Shown: positions 10,494 to 22,900 of the stretch, in pieces
How the letters are laid out: the number at the start of each line of letters is the position of its first letter
How positions within the stretch are numbered: the stretch's first letter is position 1
Source of the DNA: Phoronis ovalis
Lineage: Eukaryota; Phoronida; Phoronidae
DNA length: 31,330 bases
Direction: 5' to 3'
Assembly (NCBI GenBank): GCA_028565635.1
Contig: JAOXYB010028622.1
Coordinates: 1 to 31,330 of the forward strand
The notes under the pieces: generated by a model
Databases searched by the model: none
Told to the model about the DNA's origin: nothing
Seen by the model: only the letters and a program-made list of their open reading frames with translations
Made by a program: the position numbers and the translations under genes

Positions 10494-10938
10494 TTAACTA
10501 GTTATTTCCAAATAATCTGCTCCAATTTGAGTTACTGACGTAGATTCAGTAATATGTGATTCTTGGGGATCAATAGCTTCATACACACCATGTTGTTTAG
10601 TATCAGCTACCATGACATCGTTCATATACATAGGATGCATTTTTAAGCTGACGCCATTATTACTGGATATAGCACGTGTAGTAGTATTTGAAGAAGGCTT
10701 TTTGCTTCTGGTAGTACTAAATACATTCTCCCCTCGTAAGGTTTCATATATCCGACACTGTTCATAACCCGGTATATGACTGTAATCGTTCGCATCTTCA
10801 TCTGCGTCAGGTTTCTTTCTCTCGTCAGCAATATTGCTGTAGCCATCTTGACGCTGATATTCATTATCGTCATACATGTCGTCATTTGCATGAACATGGG
10901 ACGTATCTGTTCCAGATACAGCTGCTTCTTGAAAACAT
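10494..10938 (-). CDS. Gene A terminal exon: cytoplasmic tail with ITAM and multiple YxxI/L motifs
   Basis: Acceptor acttttacag; 147 codons plus TAA. The tail has nine tyrosines and no enzyme domain. Five have a Y-x-x-I/L context: YSNI, YSHI, YETL, YEAI and YLEI. DYSHI and YETL (10787-10737) are separated by exactly eight residues after an acidic stretch, matching the ITAM consensus D/E-x(0-2)-YxxL/I-x(6-8)-YxxL/I. YSNI and YMND also fit the pYxN Grb2-type SH2 site. A KK/RSKK basic patch and an S/T-rich linker divide the exon. The motifs are seen; recruitment of a Syk/Shark-type kinase is inferred from established ITAM biology. None of the sites has a good ITIM -2 residue, so activation is more likely than inhibition. 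Confidence 0.9.
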
Positions 10939-13900
10939 CTGTAAAAGTAAGTTATGCATCCAAAAAGGCTTGTATTCTTACAGATGTGTATGCACTATGT
11001 GGTAGTACCATAAATCATGGATTCCATTTACCTGGTACCTTTACTGAAAAGTGCTGTACCCTTCATTATAAATGTCTCCAATAAAAAAAGCAGAAATAAT
11101 TTAACGCATATGCCCCATGTACTTAAAAGATAATACGTGTGTTTATTTTTGTACATAAAAACGCAATACATGTCACGTGCCCGACCGCAAGAACAAATCA
11201 AAAAGTTTGATATTATTCATGCAAGTAGCCAAAAGCACCTCACGTGACATTTTATTTCAAATTTTTCAATAAATGTTTAATTCTTTATTATTAAAAGCAG
11301 ATGGTTTTATTCCCTCAAAATTCACAAGTCAAATGCACTTGGCTATCGATATATTTAGGTCCGTGATACCAAAACCAGTGATTATTAAGGTAGGTAGATA
11401 TTTCACCATGAATAGTTATTCTACATAAGATTCTTAAGGATTCGAGACACAAAAAATCACTGTTATTTGGTTCCAACTTTCTTTATTAATTGTTTGCATC
11501 TTCAAAGCTGAGACGTGGCAAACTTGTCTTCACCTACAGGCTTACTAAACTGTGTATTATTTAAAGTTATCGAGTTTCAAAGTTTACAGGATTGACCCTT
11601 AAATTTTAAAAACTCACAAATCTTGCAGCTGCAACATTTTTAAAATCTGGGAGAACGTCTGCAGATATATCTGCACAGCTTATTTACGTAAAATATCAGT
11701 TTTTGACATACATTTTTTGAAAATTAGAATTCAGCATTTCATATTTTCGGCAGATTATTATACTTTGGTCTATGGTTTAAACATTAACGAAGACATTTGT
11801 TGTATTGACTGGTGTAGGCTCACAATACCTTGTGAACAATAATTGTACACAAACTAGTATTGTATAGTGTTGTATTGACTGGTGTAGGGTCACAGTAACT
11901 TACGAACAATAACTGTACATAAACTAGTTCCTGTGTTCTTTTGTCAATATGTAAATACGAGTTAGCATAAATAACCTGACTGGTGAGTATTCACACATTC
12001 CTAACCAAGACAAGAAGCAGTGAAAAACAATTATAAGGAATCAAAGGAATAGTTCCATTTAACAAAGGAATGACTCTAAAAGTTTGTATCATCACATGGG
12101 ATTTATTATCGGTTTCATTGTTAATTATAATATAATATCAATTATTATCCTGTATTAATTAAGTACATTTCCTTATCGAAATCATATTCGTGTTTCCACT
12201 GAGTTTATGCTCCATTTGAAAGTTGACACAGATAAACATACATGTATTATTAGACAACCTTTATATCTCGCAATATTTGCAATATTACATGTATAAGTGG
12301 TCGTATTGGGATATGGGCATTCACCCTCTTGACACGCTATCAATTACATGTCTGTTTTATGATTTGACACTATTAGTGGCAACCATTTTAAAACTCAACC
12401 ACGTAATGCAATTTATCTTATGGATTAAAAACTTACGCAATTGTCTTCCTTCTTGAGTAAACCAGAACAACAATAATGCCTATAATTAATAAAACCACCG
12501 ATGTCGCCAGCGAGATTCCCAATCCAAGCACTGCTGCATTATCTTCTTCAACATCTACAATTTTAGCCAAATTGAATGTTAGCAAGATAGTGATCTAAAT
12601 GTGCAAAAATGTATTTTTTTGTCTTTGGTACATTGATCTTCAGTTAAATCTGCTTAATCTACCATATTGTAAATATTCATCCTACTGCAGTTGTGTCAAC
12701 AAGTCTAAGGAACTGATAGGTATTTCACAATTAACAGAAATATCAAATTATTTTCCAATTAAAGCAATATAGTCCTGCAAGCTTAACCCTACTATGGACA
12801 GCCTACGGCTTGTCCGTTGGGTCCTGGCCGCCTCATATCTCAAACCATACGAAGTTCAACTAGCCTTCACGTACACGCAATAGCATACTTTTATGCTGAT
12901 GTGCTGTTGAATCTTTTATCAAGTTATCTAGATACGGTGGTATAAGCAGCGGAATAGTCAAGGAATAAACAGAAGGAAACATTTGGGTCGAATTCATTTA
13001 TTTAATTAAGAAAGTAAGTGTTTTCGAACTTCGGCTGGTTTGAGATATGAGGTGTCCATGACCCTTCCGACAAGCCGCAGGCTGTCCATAGTGTGTCATG
13101 CTTGCAGGACTATAATACATAATATACCTGGCTCATTATGAATTAATGTTTAAGTTATTGAAGTCACATTACTCTTTTTAGCAAAACAATTCTATAGGAA
13201 CCAAAAGTAAAATAAAAATTTGTAACATCGGAATTATCCAATTTGCAAAAATGAATTTATTGGTTATCAATTGCTGTCTATAAGCTGATAAAACGGAATA
13301 ACAGTAAAATTTATTTCCTGCTTTACTTAAGCAACAAAAAGGTAAGTATACAACATTACATCAATCTACTGAACAAATTACAAGAAACACGACAGTTTAA
13401 AAGGACTCTCATCAGCTATTGCTTTCAGCGCATATTTTTTCTTCAGCTGTTTTCAGACAATGGGCTCAATTTTCCAGAAGCTATTTTATTACAATTATCA
13501 GGAAATGAACTACAATGAACGTACTGATCGGTAACCGTTTTTCTAACTAGCTGCCAGAAATAATTATTTTAGATTGTATCAACAAGTGTAAGACCCAATT
13601 AAAGTGCACAACCCGGAAAAAGTGACAGGCCTGGAAAAAATCGTTGTCTATCTTTAATTAGGATTGACCCAAATTAGAAATAGTCCTGTTCACTGATTCA
13701 TTACAACTACTAGGTTAGCAGGATACACACTGATCCGTTAATTTGTTTTACTTAGTCATAGACTGTGATTGATAACCAATAACTTCATTCGTAACTTTGA
13801 GCGTCCTGAGGTATATATATTCTGGGTAGATTTTTCTCAGGAAGTTATTCTAAGCTCCGATCACTACTTTGAATATTATAAAATGTTAAAATTCTCGATG

Positions 13901-16900
13901 TATATTTCAGGCGTTTAGTACAGTTTGGGGTTCCAAATTTCAACATTTGCGATCCAAAAACTTACTGAATGGCACATCCTCACCCCAAAATATAAACAAG
14001 AAACTAACAGGGTGTTTAATGTAGAAAATAAGACTGCGTGTGCGATGTTAGGCAGCCTGCTTTTGTTATTACTACGTTTTGTGACTTCCAACAGTAATAC
14101 ACTCACACTCACCTACAATTGTAGTTTCTGTTGAAACATACATGTATGAAGCAGTGGTTACCTAGAATACATTATATACTAAATTATTACAAAACATCTA
14201 CAAAAAATGAACATAATGTCAGGCTAAAGTTATCGTAGAGAAGTGAACAGAACGTAAGGATAAAGTTATCGTAGAGAAGTGAACAGAACGTACGGATAAA
14301 GTTATAGTAGAGAAGTGAACAGAACGTAATATAAGGATAAAGTTATCGCAGAGAAGTGAACAGAACGTAAGGATAAAGCTATCGTAGAGAAGAGAACAGA
14401 ACGTAAGGATAAAGTTATCGTACAGAAGTGAACATAACGTAAGGATAAAGTTATCGCAGAGAAGTGAACAGAACGTAAGGATACAGTTATCCCAGAGAAG
14501 TGAACAGAACGTAAGGATAAAGCTACCGTAGAGAAGTGAACAGAACGTAAGGATAAAGTTATCGTAGAGAAGTGAACAGAACGTAAGGATAAAGTTATCG
14601 TAGAGAATTTTTACAATTATACATTAAATACTATACTGCAAGACACCACCAAACTATGTGGGATCATTTCTAACTTACAGCATTTCACCTACAGAAATAT
14701 AGTTCATTCGGAAAGGATTAAGTTGAATTGATCAATACTTGTTGCAATATCAATCTTTCATAGTTGCCTATTTCATAACGTTTTGTATAAACTTACTCAA
14801 TTTCTATTTTTTCTACAAAGAATGAAAATTAATTTTGCTATTTTGTTCATAAACGAAGCAAATTATCTATGTCAGCTAAGTATTATTATTATTATTTTAA
14901 CTTCAAATTAATATTCACTTCGCAGCAAAAAGCTGTGCATCTGCTCTCAGCAATTCTAGATACATATTTTAATTTCATTATTATTTTTCCTACAAGCAAC
15001 CGGGTATCTAGGTTTGTGACGTTGCTGATATCCGATTTTAGCGTTTATCGTTCAAGGATATCCTAATAACAAACAATATGTGAACTATTTTTGCCCGTGG
15101 ACACTTTTACAACCAACATTATTACTCCCTTTTATTACTCAGTTGCATATAATCAGCGATCTCGTTTTCTCTTGAATTCAGAGCTCCCTGATAAAAGCAG
15201 CTTAAATTTCCTAATAAATTTCTTAGGGATATCAATTAACTTGATAATTACAATTTTTTAAACATTTGATGAACTTGAGAATTACACTTTTCGAAGCTAT
15301 TTAATCAAAACAGCCAATAGGACGGATATCCTATTGCACTCAGTGACGCACACATATTTTTAAATTGTTTTAATTAATGTTTTAATTGAGTGACAATAAT
15401 AAAAATTGATAGGTAAGTTAATCGAACAATTATCTTTTAACTGGTTATGTAATAGTGATCCTGGCCGCCACCAGGGTCCGCCACATGAAGATTCACTCAT
15501 TTCGTTTATGATTACAGCAGTGTTTGAGATAGAGCAGTGAAACTTGATAGACAAAATTAATTGAACAATTCGCTTTTAATTTATTGAGTTATAACGAGCA
15601 AACCAATCACTATGGGTCGCTACATGAAAGTTTACGCCTTTACTTATAACTCGAGTACTTTGAGATAATGTAATGACAATTGGTGGAAGGTTAAGTAAAC
15701 AATTATCATTTAATTGGTTACGTAATAATGAACGTAGAGCCGCCACTGGCCAGATCAAATGTTCTGTTATTTATAAATCCCATAGTTTTGATGATGAAAC
15801 TTGGTGGACAAGTTAACTGGATGATAACCTATGAGAATTACAAAGAGCAAACATCATGATTGTATTGGACAACATTCGGAAGATTCAAATACTTTTGAAG
15901 AAGATAGCCGACACCTGCCTTTCAAAAACTCATGAGTGGCGACCTTGATTCACTATTACGTAATCAATGAAAAGATAATTCTTCAACTAACTTACATGTC
16001 AATTTTATTACGGTAACTCAGTTAAAACATTAATTAAAACAATTTAAAAATATGTGGCGATCTTGATCATTATTGCATAATCAACTAAAAGAGAATTCTT
16101 CAACTAACTTACCTATCAATTTTTATTAACGTAACTCAAATAAAACATTAGCCCAATTCACACTTACACTTGGAGAGCTTCATAATAAAGCGCTCTATAA
16201 TAAAGCGTTTCACTCTCCATTCACACTGGCATGCTTTAATTCGCTTCTATCTTCAAATATCTCGAAGCGCTTTATTATACTTTGATCCGCTTCCGATATG
16301 CGGAGCTCTTTAGTTCAAGGAGGTGTTTAGTGTATTGGACAGTTGGACATGTGTAAATTCGGTTATTCACTTTATATATATATATAACACTTGCAAGTTA
16401 AGTCGCTAAAACTTTTATAAAGCGCTTCAGGAAAAATGTAATCCACCTCGGGAGCAGGATTAATTTTTGCTTGAAGCGCTTTATTTTAATGCCTTGAAGC
16501 GATATATTCGCGTACACATTAGAGGTAAAAGCGCTTTATTATGGAGCGCTCTATTATGAAGCGCTTTAAGTGGTAAGTGTGAATGGGCCTATTAATTAAA
16601 ACAATTTAAAAATATAGGCGGGTCACTTAGTGCAATGGGATATCCGAGCTCGTTTCTCAACTGTCTTTTTTATACTATAGCAGACGTAATTTCAAGTCCT
16701 ACTGTACACAGCCGTGTATTTTAACTGAAAGAGAAAGACGAATCATAACACAGTTAATTAATAACAAAGTATGAACAGAAGTAACAATTCGGAAACGATG
16801 ACAGGCAACTACTACAGACAATTTCTTTTCAAGAAATGTCTTCTTATACCCCATAATAAATAGTAATTGCATTCACTACTAATTTCATGAAACCTACCCC

Positions 16901-19900
16901 ATGAATTGACCGCATAATGCCATACCACAAATCGTACACAGAACCTTCTTCAAGAGGTTCATTCCTGTAACCACCATACAATTTACCATCACCAACTACA
17001 AATTCAATTCCATCAGTGTGTATGTCACTAGGTGGAAAGTTTGCAGTGATGTAGTGAGACAGTCCTTTATCTGTAGCTTCATCATGACCATACAACTGTT
17101 TTTCTTTTGCTTCATCGAAGCTTGTACGTTCTTTGCGATTTCTTCTTTGTTTGTCAACAATTACGTGATACTCACTAAAGGAAAACTAGTTCATCAAATG
17201 GGTTACACGGCCATATTGCAATCAAACATTGCAATCAGTTGTGTATTTCACACTTTGAAACTGACAGATACGTTAATACTTTTATTACATTTCAATGGCA
17301 TGATACAAGCAATAGTACCTCATCTTTGTTGCACTATAAAATCTGACACAACACATAAGTTACTGCAGTGTCAACTTTAAGGTAAATAAACATGGTGACG
17401 TAATGGCATTATCCAATTTTTTATAGAATGTGATAAACCTACAATTAAACCGCTTTTTATATGCTTAATTTGCATATTTTCTTTTAAATAAGATATTCAT
17501 TTTACTTATTTTTAGTTTTATTGATTTGTTTTGACAAGATAAGCATTTATTTACCTAACATCAATTCCATCACTTGACTTGAATGGTTTCAACATCATAG
17601 TTATTGTTGTACCAGTCACAGATGTTTGATCTATTGTTGATTTAATAGTTGACAAGTCAGACTCTGTTAATCCTAAAAATGTTTTAACAATGAATTTTCA
17701 ACATAGACAACATAAGATTATTTCCATATTTCATCTCTGAAACGAGATCCACTAAGCTAATTTGGGCAAAAACTGGATTTATACTGTTAATTTGATAAGA
17801 CAAAACAGATCCAAGACTGGGGCCACACATCCCTATATAGCCAAAACGTTACTACTCCATATTTTATAAAATTTTGGGTAGGGCGCAAGGCCCAGCTATA
17901 AACCAGGACCCTCTTAGCCAATGTTTCTCGCCAAAAAATAGTTTTGCTTTATTTTTGCTTGCTGAGGAGATGAATCAGCAGGTGCTTTCACATGTACAAT
18001 ACCAGTAAAAAATGTCTCAGCACATGACAATGTTGCCTTAGGATTGCACCTGTCAGAACTTTCATAAAGTTTTTAAACTAGATAAGATTTTTTCAAGTAC
18101 AAAGCTTACGCACCCATTAATAATTCAATTTTACTCTCCAGATATAATTCAACATTCGACTTTCAAAAACAACTGGAATTTGAGTTCAAACGAATTATAT
18201 ATCTTTCATTTTACATGGTTAATACTTTTCTACAAATACAAACTAATGAAACCTAGTATTTATTCAATATTAATACTTGAATATGTTGTTTCGTTTACAA
18301 TATACATGCAAGCCAGACCAATATAATTAATAATTAAAAACTTATGTTAACAAGCCTACACACTTCTTTCAAAATTTGTATACATTTTCTTCTCAGAGAA
18401 TAAAATGTTTATGTTAATCATGCGGTTTTATTTTTACATGTACATTCCGTTAAATAATATATAATATTCAGTTATGTTAACAAACCTACACATACCTCTT
18501 TCAAAATATGTATACATTTTCTTTTCATAGAATAAAAAGTTTATGGTACTCATGCGGTTCTATTTTTACATTCTATATTTTTATACTATATGTCAAAAAC
18601 CATCAAAAAGTAAGACCTATGAATCATACGTCAACAGAATTATTCCTCTTGTGGACCTGCAGTTGTTTTTGTCCCAGAGATCACAAAACTTTAAAATTAA
18701 CCGTAATTTGATCTATACATTCTGATAAATATGGGTCACTCTAGTTGGACTTTTATCATTATTAATATTTCTTATTTTATGGTTGTTACACACCCACACT
18801 CATTCACTCATGAAACAATAACCTAGTCTTTACGCAAGTAGAAAACCTAAACTATTCATTTTTACTAAAATAATACGACTCGACGGAAACAACGGTATTT
18901 AGCTTTAAGTCGGAGCCCATTTTTAGTGAATAGACATGTCTGCATTTAAAACATTATCTTAGCATCAGTACTTGAAGGTCCAGTCGATGTCACATGTGTA
19001 GCCACATCACCATAACCAGCTGATGTGTGACCAGAAACACTGCAGTTGTACTGTGAAGCACCACGAAGATATTTGATAAGTACTGATAAGATATTGTTTG
19101 GTGAAACCACTTCCATAATAGCATCAGAGGTTGATTTATCAGTAGTAGAGTTCAAAAGTTGACACATAACCTGAAAATATTAAATTTTTATATGCCTGAA
19201 TATAATGTGCGAAAAAAGCATTTTTTAAAGCAGACATTAGCAGGAGTCATCAATAAAATGAGGCCCCACCAAATCGGTATTCCTTACTTACAATTTACTT
19301 TTGATTGATCACGTGATAACACCCATATGTCCGATTGTAATAGCAGAAGCGATTGTTTTTATTAATTTAATTTACTTGCCTTGTAATTTGTAATTATTCC
19401 TCTGGGATGGATAGGTTCTTCCCATATCAACACAAGCGTGCTATCTGTCCTTGAAGTATGCCGAAAATTGACTGGAGCACTACTAGGTTCTACAACAAGA
19501 ATGTCACAATGATACAATCCAGGGTTATAATGTGCCTGTTCAGTGAATAGTATGATATCCCTTTCACAGCGCATCATTGGTAATTCTAGTTACAGAATTT
19601 CTATGTAAAAACTGCAAAAACGTCAGCATGTAGTAATGGCAAACTGGATAGGTAAGTACATAATTACCTTTAAAAAGTAATTTTTGTTCAAGTGGATTAC
19701 TTACTGTGAGTGGTATTGGTGAATAAAGCAGCCATGACATTCACTGTATTTCCCTTCTCAGACTTTTCGTAAAAAGCTTCTGTTATTTCGTGTGAACAGT
19801 TATTACGACAACTCATTTCCTCCCTCATGTAGCAACCACTCGTGTAATAAAGTTGCATGCAAAATGTAATAATTATTACATTTTACAACGTAATTCGTTG

Positions 19901-22900
19901 CAAAATATAATAATGATTACATTTTGCAATGAAACGACATAGTATTACGTTGCAAAATGTAATAAAACAAATTGTATTACATTTTGCAACGAAACAGTAT
20001 GTCATTCGTTGCAAAATGTAATAATTATTACATTTTGCAATTTTATTACACGACTGGTTGCTACACAGCTATACTGTTATGTTCGTTACATGTCAACACT
20101 ATTAACATATTCTTAAATGTTTATATGAAGCTGGTTGCCAAGGCCAATGTATATTTTAAGTATACTTCAGTATTTTATACTCACCCAAATAGTAAGCATG
20201 TTATAACTAAAACTAAATAATGAAACATATTACATAACGCGTCATACCTGTCGTAGGTGTAATGACGGTCGCAGTAATGGGTTCTGATATCAGATTATTG
20301 ACCTGGTTAACCGCTGCCACACGCACATCATATGATGTAAAACCAGTTAAACCAGATAATTCTACTGTTGGAACAGTTGAAGACAGATGAGAATCACTCC
20401 AGGCTGCATTAGACTGTTTATGGTAGACAATATAGTTATTAAAGCTCGTGCTCTTCACTGCATTTCTGTCTGAAGCTAAGATAAGACAAAAGCATACTTT
20501 AAAAACAGAAGAGTTCCGAAACAATTTTATTTAGCTATATCTAAAATTGGTTATTTATTAAAGAGCCAACGTTCTTACCCATAGTCTTTTTTAGGTTAAA
20601 ACTGTACTCGATCAAAAGCAAAATTCAATTTTAGAGTACAATTTATATTGGATTAATTATCTCAAAGATTTGATAATATGTAATCCAATGAACAATCATT
20701 CTAATAATAAAACTTTGTTTTTTAACTATTGCAATTGCGTTATTGATTTTCAAAGGTGCTCATGTGCCTGGACATATGAAATCCACATGTTGTGTTTACT
20801 AGCAGTTGTGTAAAAATACCAACATGCAGTGATCACGTGGGATTACTAATATTCGGGTGGTTTGGCTGATAGTAGTATTGAAGTTAGAGGCAGGGATAAG
20901 ATTACCTAATATTTACAGAAAGCATATATTTAGCTGGAGTTTATTCAAGGGTGAGCACAAAAACTGTTCCTGATATTATGTCAACTACATAGCTCCATTT
21001 TTTAGGATTATTTGAATAGTTGGAAGGCCTTATTTTTAATTTCTGATTCCATGGTGATCTGAATTATTTTCTTGAAAAAGAGATGATTCACACAATTATC
21101 AAATATTTGTGGGGACATTTACCGCATAAAGCAATGCAATTCAGATGCCCCTCATTAATCATTTAATAACGGCAAATGGCCTACTTAAATCACGCATTAG
21201 ATAGTATGAATATTATAACTAAGCTCATAAACAAGTGATCATGACGATGAATTATTTTAAATTTGGATATTTCACACAAAAATGTTCTGCGGCATAATAA
21301 AACAAGCTTTATACACCCAACAAAGCATAGATGTTAAAACATAAAAGTTCCAATTTCCTTATTGTGTATATTACATTGCCAAGAGTATTAAATTGGTTCT
21401 GCTCCAGGTACATTACAAAATCAGTAAAGACAGGAGACGTTGCGTCAGATACTCGCGCAACACTGCGTAACATGTATTGCGCTAACTTAAACTTACATAA
21501 ATTACTATAACTTTCGTTTTAAAACAGATGTGGCTCTCAAATTCTCTGCTAGGTCGTGTGTACATGATGCTGACATAATAATAAATAACATAAAGTAATT
21601 GAACGCTCAATAATGTATTCTTTAACTATATTGTTGTCACGTTTTTTCATAAAATTGTTTACATTTTCATGGCATCTATACACTCAAATTGATATGTATT
21701 TTTTCTTTTGCCTACAAGCTTTCACTCGTTTATTATTTCTTATGTTTTTTGCCTGGCATTCTCTGCGTTTTCGTTTTCTTGTCTCATGCATTTTCTTTCC
21801 AAAATATAATTTTCTTTTTCCACTCTCTGCCTCCACAAGTTTTCATTTTGTGCATTTTATTTGCAAAATATAATTTTCTTTGACAAAGTTCGTTCCTTGG
21901 ATTCATTTCCTTGTTTTTGAATTGTATTTCATTCGCTGTCTTGCTGTAACTTTTTCCTTATTTTTAGAATAATACCGCCTGTTCCGTTGTCTCTTTCGGC
22001 TAAAAAAAACAACCCAAAGAACGTAGTTACCACTTCCAAACAGGTTTAATGTATGCGTATTTCTGGTGCATTTATAACTATTGAATTCCACTGATAATAA
22101 GCTTGCTATTAAAGCCGCCTTATACATGTGGTCGCTGTCAGTAAAAAATGTAAAACGCATAGTGAACAAACTATACGAAGTACCTGCAAGTTACGTGAAA
22201 TCGAGATCGCCAAACGTGATTTTTTAACATTTGTTCAGTGCGACTTTGAAAACTAATATTTTATCATTATAGGCATGTATCGAAATAATTTTGCTCCTAA
22301 CATACTTTATGTTAATAAAATTGTTCTTTTTGTGAAGAATAGTTAAGTATTACGCTTAAATATTTATAACTGAACACATATTTCAAAAGCGGTCGTGTCA
22401 AAAATTACGCAAAATTAATGTTTAACATTTATTCAGTGGTAATTTCATTCTTAATATTTTTGCTTTCAGTAACCGCTACAAACAAACCGACATCCAAAAA
22501 TATGTTATAGACATTAACTAATAACAAAAAAAAAACGCAACTTACCAGAGTCTTTTCACTTGCTTCTTCTTCCATTTTCGAAGTGAGACAGTATATTTTC
22601 TTGAAGCGTTATACTTTGGCACTTGAGCCAAAAATACGCGATTTTGCTCGTGACACGCACAGACGCTATCACTTACCCTTACTGGCTTCGAGTAATGTCC
22701 ACTATTGGACGAAAAACTACTTTCTTTGTGCAAAAACGCCGACATGGTCCTAATATATTACTTATTTCCACGCACATTGATCTCAAGTGTTACGCGTTAC
22801 ACGCCATTTTTCTGCTATTTTGCGTCATTAACATACTGAATTTTTTTGAATATATAACCCGTTATTTTGATATATAACACTTTGTAATGTACTTATTAAC

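Larger units (their letters stand above)
12555..16893. other. Gene A intron before the transmembrane exon
   Basis: A 4.3-kb intron filled mainly with repeats: MITE 12769-13114, minisatellite 14221-14607 and a nested fold-back element 15323-16646. I see no further exon in it, though a very small one cannot be excluded. Confidence 0.7.

Noticed and set aside
10494-10938. ITIM inhibitory motifs in the tail
   Set aside because: The YxxI/L sites lack S/I/V/L at the -2 position, so they fit ITAM or general SH2 sites better.
10776-11084. Plus-strand ORF over the tail exon
   Set aside because: Antisense shadow of gene A's terminal exon.
17018-17380. Plus-strand 120-residue ORF
   Set aside because: Lies antisense to the membrane-proximal exon, whose frame and splice sites are convincing; no domain.
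18508-18725. Two overlapping plus-strand ORFs
   Set aside because: They fall in the duplicated intron block, with no splice context, domain or codon signal.
21613-21883. Plus-strand hydrophobic ORFs rich in F, L and S
   Set aside because: They are the antisense shadow of the A/G-rich lysine-coding stretch of the TIR element.
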